Shown here: positions 24,284 to 29,218 of the stretch, one piece after another
How the letters are laid out: the number at the start of each line of letters is the position of its first letter
Position numbering within the stretch: position 1 is the stretch's first letter
Source: an uncultured Clostridia bacterium
GTDB taxonomy: Bacteria > Bacillota > Clostridia > TANB77 > CAG-508
Assembly: GCA_948663505.1 (NCBI GenBank)
Contig: CAPNAQ010000004.1
Location: 1-29,218 of the forward strand
Direction: 5' to 3'
DNA length: 29,218 nt
The notes under the pieces: model-generated
What the model was told of the DNA's origin: nothing
What the model saw: the letters and a program-made list of their open reading frames with translations, nothing else
Databases searched by the model: none
Translations under genes and position numbers: made by a program

Positions 24284-24688
24284 TTATCCTCCCATCATTT
24301 CACCTGTTCCATTTGTAGCAATAGAAAGAACAATTCCACTTACAATTAAGGCTAAACCTAATAACATAAATCCTCCTGCTACCCAGGCAAGTGATCCAAT
24401 ACTCTCTGTTCTTTTATTTGGATTTCCTGAATTTGCAATCATTTTCAATGCAATAATAACTATACTTACAAACATCAATATTGAGCCTACTGGCATTGCA
24501 AGTTTTACAACTGCACTTTTAATATTTTCTGTTGCGGTCTGTACTTCTGCTGTGCTTATGGAACTTGCTGCATATACTCTTACTTTCATAAGTGCTAAAA
24601 GAATTGGTGTTATAAATGCTATAACTTTCATCTTACTATTCTTTTTGAATAAAATTTGCTTATTGTTACTTTGAGATGTTTTTTTCAT
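24284..24688 (-). CDS. VirB2/TrbC-like pilin-type membrane protein
   Basis: 134 aa, ATG 24688 with GGAGG. A basic start, a signal-peptide-like helix (VIAFITPILLALMKVRVYAA), an extracellular short helix (STAEVQTATENIKSAVVKLA), then two membrane helices (GSILMFVSIVIIALKMIA and GSLAWVAGGFMLLGLALIVS). This signal plus two-helix plan is that of VirB2/TrbC pilin-like proteins. Position directly before PrgI matches VirB2-VirB3-VirB4 order. Its ATG overlaps the TGA of the small membrane-protein gene. Confidence 0.8.
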   Translation of the reverse strand: MKKTSQSNNKQILFKKNSKMKVIAFITPILLALMKVRVYAASSISTAEVQTATENIKSAVVKLAMPVGSILMFVSIVIIALKMIANSGNPNKRTESIGSLAWVAGGFMLLGLALIVSGIVLSIATNGTGEMMGG

Positions 24689-24954
24689 ACCTTACCTCCA
24701 TTATTAAAAAAAGCGATAATTAAAGGCATTATGAGTGTTAATACTTCAATAACTGAAGTTATTATAAAATTTTTTAATCCTAATTTTGTCGCTCTTTCAG
24801 ATTTTATTTTGACTCCGAATTAACCAAGTTAATAAACTTATTATTATTAAAATTGCTAATATAACTATGATAAAAAAAAAGTTTTTTCCATCATATTACT
24901 TAGTACAAAATTCAAATTTACTGAATTATCATTCAGATTATATGGTTCTATCAA
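24685..24954 (-). CDS. Small two-helix membrane protein needing two frame changes (T9 run and CGG)
   Basis: Reads from TTG 24954 (AGGAGG eight bases upstream): MIEPYNLNDNSVNLNFVLSN, then MMEKTFF. A run of nine T (24880-24872) follows; a ten-T reading gives the membrane helix FIIVILAILIIISLLTWLI. Next is CGG (24817-24815); skipping C gives GVKIKSERATKLGLKNFII, a second hydrophobic stretch (VIEVLTLIMPLIIAFF) and the end NNGGKV, whose TGA overlaps the VirB2-like ATG. Total about 89 aa. The overlap, helix pattern and operon position argue for a real gene, but without both changes no single frame is longer than about 45 codons. Function unknown; likely part of the secretion complex. Confidence 0.55.
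24815..24817 (-). other. In-frame CGG, +1 shift site 6 (small membrane protein)
   Basis: Frame of the membrane helix reads TGG TTA ATT CGG AGT CAA ... TGA. The continuing reading is ATT (C) GGA GTC AAA ATA AAA, Ile-Gly-Val-Lys-Ile-Lys, open for 43 codons to the ATGA overlap. Confidence 0.65.
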
Positions 24955-24974
24955 TTCATTTTCCTCCTTTTCCT

Positions 24975-25745
24975 CTATTTTTCTAAATCTTTAATCACAC
25001 TTACATAATAGTAGTCAAAAAAACTCTTTATCTCATTAGATGTCCCCTTATTCTCTTGTTCTATTTTTTTACAGTTATCATATATATTAATAAGTCTCTG
25101 TCTATTTAATTTTGATATTAATTTGCTTTTGTTACTAAACATTATTTCTTTTATGCAAAAAATTATTATCTTTAATTTCTCAATATTTTCTTCTGTAAAT
25201 ATTGAAATAATTTCTTTTGTATAATTCATTTCTAGTTCCTCAAGAATTATGCAAAGATTATTGTATTCTTCATTTGATGAAAATTCATCTTCTAAAATTT
25301 CATCAGTTTTATTTATAATATAATTAAATAATCTATCTATCCTATATCTTTTATTAGTATCTTTAGCATTTCTGCTTAAAGGGTATTGCTCATTTTGATT
25401 ATAGGTGTATTGTTGTTTTTGCTTATAGGTATCATTCACAAGCATTCTACAACTAATATCTGTGATAAAAATTTTTCTTTGTACTATTTCCTTTTTATCA
25501 TTTCTAATTAATTCTACTTTTATAAAATTTAATTCCTCTAGATGTGAAATCCATCTAGATACTGTTCCTGGTATTACTCCATATAAATTAGCAAAATATC
25601 TATTAGTTGCAAAACAATATCCATCTTTAGTTAATAATGAAGTTATTTCTCCATATAATAATCGTTCTGCAAATTTAAGCTTTGAACAGTATCTAACACT
25701 TGAAGGTATTATTGCATAATATCCTGGCAAGTTTACTTCATTCAC
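24975..25745 (-). CDS. Helix-turn-helix protein (replication-organiser or regulator type)
   Basis: 256 aa from GTG 25745, eight bases after AGGAGG. The N-terminal ~95 residues follow the helix-turn-helix layout of phage/plasmid replisome-organiser and DnaD-like N-domains: GYYAIIPSSVRYCSKLKFAE, ERLLYGEITSLL, GYCFATNRYFANLYGVIPGT and VSRWISHLEELNFI. The remainder is helical and acidic with no clear DnaD C-domain. It lies at the head of the secretion genes, so it may regulate them or act in element replication. Which of the two cannot be decided from sequence. Confidence 0.75.
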   Translation of the reverse strand: MNEVNLPGYYAIIPSSVRYCSKLKFAERLLYGEITSLLTKDGYCFATNRYFANLYGVIPGTVSRWISHLEELNFIKVELIRNDKKEIVQRKIFITDISCRMLVNDTYKQKQQYTYNQNEQYPLSRNAKDTNKRYRIDRLFNYIINKTDEILEDEFSSNEEYNNLCIILEELEMNYTKEIISIFTEENIEKLKIIIFCIKEIMFSNKSKLISKLNRQRLINIYDNCKKIEQENKGTSNEIKSFFDYYYVSVIKDLEK

Positions 25746-25757
25746 ATTATCTCCCTC

Positions 25758-27914
25758 CTATTTAATAAATTTACCAATATCTTGATTCCATGTGTTTATA
25801 ACATTTTGTTTTTCGGAGCTTGGAACTAAAACCACACGCAATGCTGATATAGGTTTTGTTTTAGAATACATTGTTTCAGTACCATTTGAAACTGCTGGTT
25901 GCCATCCAACTTCACTAACATAAATTTGATATATAATAGAATAATCTGTATAATCTTTTAATGTTAAAGTTAGTCCACAAATTCCATAATGGAAACTACT
26001 TGCAATATCTTGAGGAATTGGATTATTTCCATTTATATCAGTAGCTTGAAGGCAATTAACTCCTGAACCACCTAATTGAAAATATTTTTTATCTTCTATT
26101 GTTACTAAATCATTTGAAGTCATTGATTTATATAATCCATTATCAGGGTTATATCCATAATTATATAAAAGACCTGAACTTCTACATCTTCCATAAGAGC
26201 CTACTCCCCAATGTGTGTAAACATAAGCTTTAGCTTGTACAAAATCAGATTCAATATTTCCACTAACATTAAATGCTAATGCTTCTGTTTTATATTTAGA
26301 ATCTATCTTTATTGCATCTGCTCCTGCTATATCATAATTTCCATGTCCAAATGTCCAGCCTACTTCTGAATTGTGTGAAGCATAAATCAAGTTGATATAT
26401 TTTGCTCCTGTTACTGAAATTTCAGTTGTTGTTTCATTTCCTGCTAAATCTGATATAGTTAGATTGTAACTTACATTGCTTACAAATTCTTTATTTAATT
26501 CTTTTGAGTCTGATGATATATCCCATCCTTCTGGTTTTTGTATTTTTTCATTAGCTGTTACAATTGCATTTACTTTTCCTTGTTCAATTATACTTTGACT
26601 ATAACTTACAGTTGGTTTCGTATTATCTATATTGATTTGTGTATTTACTGTTGCAATATCGTTGATATTTGTTGCTGTATCTGTAACAAATCCTTCTTCA
26701 AACTCTACTGTTAGAACTCCATCTCCTTTGATGTTTGTTAATTTTAAATTGTATATTTTTTCTTTGTTATTACTTGTTGTTTCAGTCCATTTTTTTGTTA
26801 AGTCTGCATTGTTTGAACCTACTTTAATATTTACTTTTGTTAAATCTACATCTTTTATTTGAATATTGTCTGATACTTTTATTGTTAAGTTTATTTCTTT
26901 TTGTGAATTAGCATATAGTGGATATTTTGTATTACTATTTTTTATTTCTGTACATTCTACTGTTGGTTTTATTTTATCAATATCACTAATATTAATGTCT
27001 ACAATATTTGAATTTCCTGCTAAATCAAAAACTTCAACATTTTCAGAAGCATTATTTTCAAATATTTTTGTTAATGTCTTTCCATCTTCTGACATCTCCC
27101 ATCCTTCTATTTCTTGTATTTTTTCATTAGCTGTCAAAACTGTGTTTATTTTTCCTTGTGATATTGTATCTTTACTACAACTTACAGTTGGTTTTGTGTT
27201 ATCTATATTTATTTTTGTATTTATAGTTGCAATATTATTGATATTTGTTGCTGTATCTGTAACAAATCCTTCTTCAAACTCTACTGTTAAGATTCCATCT
27301 CCTTTTATGTTTGTTAATTTTAAATTATATACTTTTTCTTTGTTATTACTTGTTTTTTCAGTCCATTTTTTTGTTAAGTCTGCATTATTTGAACCTACTT
27401 TAATATTTACTTTTGTTAAATCTACATCTTTTATTTGAATATTGTCTGATACTTTTATTGTCAAGTTTATTTCTTTTTCTGAATTAGCATATAATGGGTA
27501 TTTTGTATTACTATTTTTTATTTCTGTACATTCTACTGTTGGCTTTATCTTATCTATATTATTGATGTTAATTTTTGCTGTACTTGAGTTTCCTGCTAAA
27601 TCATAAATTTTAACATCTTCAGATATATTATCTTCAAATGTCTTCGTTAATGTCATCTTATCTTCAGATAAATCCCACCCTTCTGGCTTTTGTACTTTTT
27701 CATTTGCTTTAATAGTTACAGTAACATCTCCATTTGTACTTTTAGTATTAGAATAAGAAACATCAAGCTTTGGAGGTGTTCTGTCTAAACTTACTTCAAT
27801 TATTAAAGCTTCTGGATTCTTTATTAAGTATTTTGCAAATACACTTTTTCCAACTACTATAATTAATATAAAAAATAAAACTACTGCTAAAATTTTAAAA
27901 TTAATACTTTTCAA
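25758..27914 (-). CDS. Repeat-containing surface protein with ChW-like C-terminal segments
   Basis: 718 aa from TTG 27914 (GGAGG eight bases upstream). Signal peptide/anchor at 1-27 (ILAVVLFFILIIVVGKSVFA). The body has Ig-like repeats: units with GWDLSEDKMTLTKTFEDN ... DLAGNS ... KIKPTVECTEIKNSN ... ADLTKKWTE, two almost identical 192-residue copies plus partial third. The C-terminal ~190 residues form a separate domain with Cys, Gly and Trp; YASHNSEVGWTFGHGNYDIA and YVSEVGWQPAVSNG resemble clostridial hydrophobic-W repeats. No LPXTG motif. Probably an adhesin or surface-layer component. The first 30 residues resemble the N-terminus of SipW-dependent proteins, like the two genes before it. 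Confidence 0.8.
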   Translation of the reverse strand: MKSINFKILAVVLFFILIIVVGKSVFAKYLIKNPEALIIEVSLDRTPPKLDVSYSNTKSTNGDVTVTIKANEKVQKPEGWDLSEDKMTLTKTFEDNISEDVKIYDLAGNSSTAKININNIDKIKPTVECTEIKNSNTKYPLYANSEKEINLTIKVSDNIQIKDVDLTKVNIKVGSNNADLTKKWTEKTSNNKEKVYNLKLTNIKGDGILTVEFEEGFVTDTATNINNIATINTKINIDNTKPTVSCSKDTISQGKINTVLTANEKIQEIEGWEMSEDGKTLTKIFENNASENVEVFDLAGNSNIVDINISDIDKIKPTVECTEIKNSNTKYPLYANSQKEINLTIKVSDNIQIKDVDLTKVNIKVGSNNADLTKKWTETTSNNKEKIYNLKLTNIKGDGVLTVEFEEGFVTDTATNINDIATVNTQINIDNTKPTVSYSQSIIEQGKVNAIVTANEKIQKPEGWDISSDSKELNKEFVSNVSYNLTISDLAGNETTTEISVTGAKYINLIYASHNSEVGWTFGHGNYDIAGADAIKIDSKYKTEALAFNVSGNIESDFVQAKAYVYTHWGVGSYGRCRSSGLLYNYGYNPDNGLYKSMTSNDLVTIEDKKYFQLGGSGVNCLQATDINGNNPIPQDIASSFHYGICGLTLTLKDYTDYSIIYQIYVSEVGWQPAVSNGTETMYSKTKPISALRVVLVPSSEKQNVINTWNQDIGKFIK
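26602..27753 (-). repeat. Two tandem 576-bp repeats within the surface-protein gene
   Basis: Copies 27178-27753 and 26602-27177, offset 576 bases (192 codons) and nearly identical over their central 340 bases (for example 27199-27541 with 26623-26965). A partial third unit follows at about 26420-26601. The near identity suggests recent duplication or gene conversion, and copy number may vary. Confidence 0.85.
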
Positions 27915-27918
27915 TTAT

Positions 27919-28728
27919 TTAGCCTCCTTCCGTTCCTATCATAGTCATTAAAAATCTATAATTCTCAATATTTTCTCCATTTAGTGTATCTGATGCATCA
28001 TCTTTTGTTTCATAGTCCCAAAACCAATCAATTTTTAATGTTTTTTCTGAATTCTTTAATATTTCACCATTTATACTTTCAGACAGCTCTTTAGCGGAAT
28101 TATAAATTTTATCATTAACAATAAATTTTAAATTTTTTGGTTTATTTGTTTCTTCTTTAACTTGCATTTGGTAGTACATATCTTTGTTTCCATTTTTTGT
28201 ACTTACTACTATATAAAAACTTCCTGATGAACCTGGATATATAAATTCTTTTCCACTTACTTTATTAGTTAATTTAACACTTGCAAAGTTTTCATTTTCA
28301 TAATTAATATCAAATACATATTTCATTCCTTTTAATTCCATATCAAAGCTCACACATTCTTCAATTACTTGATTAGAATTTGGAGTATTTTTATTATTAT
28401 TAAAAAATAATATTGAGCCTAATATAATAAGAAAAGCAAATAAAAAAAGCCATAATAACAATAGCTTTCTAATTTTTATATTTATATAATAAATCTCATC
28501 GCTTTCATTAATAAATTTTATTATGTGCCTTCCATTCTTTTTATATTTTTTTCCACTTTCTAATTCTTCTTTTATTTCTTCTATATCATTCTTATCTTTT
28601 TCAATTATAAATGCTTTTCCTTTAAAATCTAATTCTATATTTCCATAGTACTTATTTTCTTTTCCTTCTGAATTTGGTATCTTATCATTTATATATATAC
28701 CAAAATAATTATCTCTTTTATTTTTCAT
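27919..28728 (-). CDS. Membrane-anchored TasA/camelysin-like surface protein
   Basis: 269 aa, ATG 28728 after AGGAG. Residues 1-85 are a charged, soluble-looking N-terminal part with DNYFGIYINDK and IIEKDKNDIEEIKEELESGK; a membrane helix follows at about 87-109 (LLLLWLFLFAFLIILGSILF). The outer part has the pattern of SipW-dependent TasA/camelysin proteins: SGSFYIVVSTKNGNKDMYYQ, KPKNLKFIVNDKIYNS, DWFWDYETKDDASDTLNG and MTMIGTEGG (compare WxWPYE...DT...GTQ). Such proteins form matrix fibres. The long cytoplasmic N-terminus is unusual for that family. Confidence 0.7.
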   Translation of the reverse strand: MKNKRDNYFGIYINDKIPNSEGKENKYYGNIELDFKGKAFIIEKDKNDIEEIKEELESGKKYKKNGRHIIKFINESDEIYYINIKIRKLLLLWLFLFAFLIILGSILFFNNNKNTPNSNQVIEECVSFDMELKGMKYVFDINYENENFASVKLTNKVSGKEFIYPGSSGSFYIVVSTKNGNKDMYYQMQVKEETNKPKNLKFIVNDKIYNSAKELSESINGEILKNSEKTLKIDWFWDYETKDDASDTLNGENIENYRFLMTMIGTEGG

Positions 28729-28737
28729 TTTCTTCTC

Positions 28738-29218
28738 CTAACCCTGATTAGCACTTGCTTTTATAAAAATGTTTTCTCTTATATCTGTTGTCGAATTTGT
28801 TTTTTCTCTATCATATTTTACATTTAATCTGTATGAATGTGTAACATTACTACTTTGCTTCATTTCTATTAAGGCTGTTTTTTGTTTCTTTAATGATACA
28901 ATCTTATTATCTTTATATAGCGTTAAAACTATTGATGAATCAACTTTTGGCGTAATCTCAATAGTGTATTTCAAATCAGTTTCACTTCTTTTGTTATTTG
29001 TATCAAAGTTTTTTATGGTAAAATAGTAATCTACTTCACTATTTTCATCGTTTAAATATTTCTTTTCTGAATTTTCCATTACAAATATTGGCTCTGCTAC
29101 TTCTGTATCTGAACTTCCTGAAATTTTTGAAAAAAAGCTTGAAAATGAGTTTTTATATGATAGAAGAAAAATTAATAAAATTAAAAGTGCTAATATAATT
29201 ATTAAAATTTTAATTGTG
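28738..29218 (-). CDS. TasA/camelysin-like secreted protein, N-terminus cut by window edge
   Basis: The frame stays open to the right edge, so the true start lies outside; an ATG at 29079 is internal. The first visible residues form a signal-peptide helix (KILIIILALLILLIFLLSYK), then AEPIFVMENSEKKY and YYFTIKNFDTNNKRSETDLK, the beta-sandwich opening of SipW-type proteins (F-x-V-x-N), followed by YTIEITPKVDSSIVLTLYKD and FIKASANQG at the end. About 160 codons visible. It is nine bases before the next gene, so they are co-transcribed. Probable function: surface fibre or adhesin component of the element. Confidence 0.7.
   Translation of the reverse strand, partial: TIKILIIILALLILLIFLLSYKNSFSSFFSKISGSSDTEVAEPIFVMENSEKKYLNDENSEVDYYFTIKNFDTNNKRSETDLKYTIEITPKVDSSIVLTLYKDNKIVSLKKQKTALIEMKQSSNVTHSYRLNVKYDREKTNSTTDIRENIFIKASANQG

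Noticed and set aside
5100..24954. All six interrupted genes as ordinary pseudogenes
   Set aside because: Each break apart from the T9 run is a single +1 event at CGG, the flanking halves are intact with overlaps and ribosome sites preserved, and no other lesions were found. It remains the main alternative together with assembly error.
26866..27438. Long plus-strand ORFs opposite the surface-protein repeats
   Set aside because: They mirror the repeats, have no ribosome sites, and encode Phe/Ser/Val-rich sequence typical of antisense frames.
26602..27753. Repeats as a CRISPR array
   Set aside because: The units are 576 bp, in frame within one protein gene, with no short repeat-spacer pattern. 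No CRISPR array or Cas gene is seen.
849..27932. Ten other CGG triplets on the minus strand as shift sites
   Set aside because: They straddle codons (for example GCG GAC, GGC GGT, TCG GAA, GAC GGA, ATC GGA, ACG GAT, TCG GTT, TTC GGT, ACG GAA), and the reading frame is continuous through each.
1..29218. A tRNA gene in the window that could decode CGG
   Set aside because: Looked for cloverleaf-like segments with conserved GGTTCGAATCC-type T arms on both strands; none was found. A proper tRNA search is still needed.

Overview
The window is an AT-rich (by eye well under 30% G+C), densely packed segment of a Gram-positive (Bacillota-type) conjugative element, most likely an integrative conjugative element or a large conjugative plasmid. 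Evidence for the cell type: a sortase, a LytM-type wall hydrolase fused to a membrane anchor, PrgI, SpoVG, TasA/camelysin-like surface proteins, strong AGGAGG ribosome binding sites and frequent TTG/GTG starts. The species cannot be named from sequence alone; an uncultivated gut-type Clostridia/Bacilli lineage is a reasonable guess. All but one gene lie on the minus strand, so transcription runs from the right end to the left.

Layout in transcription order. (i) 29218-25758: surface module with two SipW/TasA/camelysin-like proteins and a 718-aa repeat protein. (ii) 25745-19174: wHTH protein, small two-helix membrane protein, VirB2-like pilin, PrgI (VirB3-like), a split VirB4 N-terminal-like protein, VirB4, VirB6 and an M23 cell-wall hydrolase: the type IV secretion core. 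(iii) 19171-14713: receiver-like protein, class D-like sortase, secreted protein and a thioester/Cna_B adhesin. (iv) 14692-9123: SpoVG, RusA-like nuclease, winged-helix protein, VirD4 coupling ATPase, S1-domain protein, wHTH protein and a small membrane protein. (v) 9084-8050: one plus-strand gene of unknown function, divergent from an XRE repressor. (vi) 7557-1: DNA-processing operon with an RDF-like protein, ERF annealase, SMC-like ATPase, amidoligase, class II glutamine amidotransferase, a ribosomal-S6-like protein, SSB and a gene cut by the left edge.

The main discovery candidate is a decoding anomaly. Minus-strand genes contain exactly six in-frame CGG codons in their upstream reading frame, and every one lies at a point where the protein continues in the +1 frame (C skipped, GGN read as Gly): ERF, VirD4, thioester adhesin, M23 hydrolase, VirB6 and the small membrane protein. 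No CGG is used as an ordinary Arg codon, while CGA, CGC and CGT are. Ten further CGG triplets that are out of frame cause no frame break. This looks like systematic +1 frameshifting (or quadruplet CGGN decoding) at an unassigned CGG codon rather than six independent lesions.

A second candidate is the amidoligase / class II amidotransferase / S6-like / SSB cassette. It repeats the chromosomal rpsF-ssb order and places a peptide-ligase pair beside a homologue of S6, the ribosomal protein that RimK is known to tail with glutamate in E. coli.
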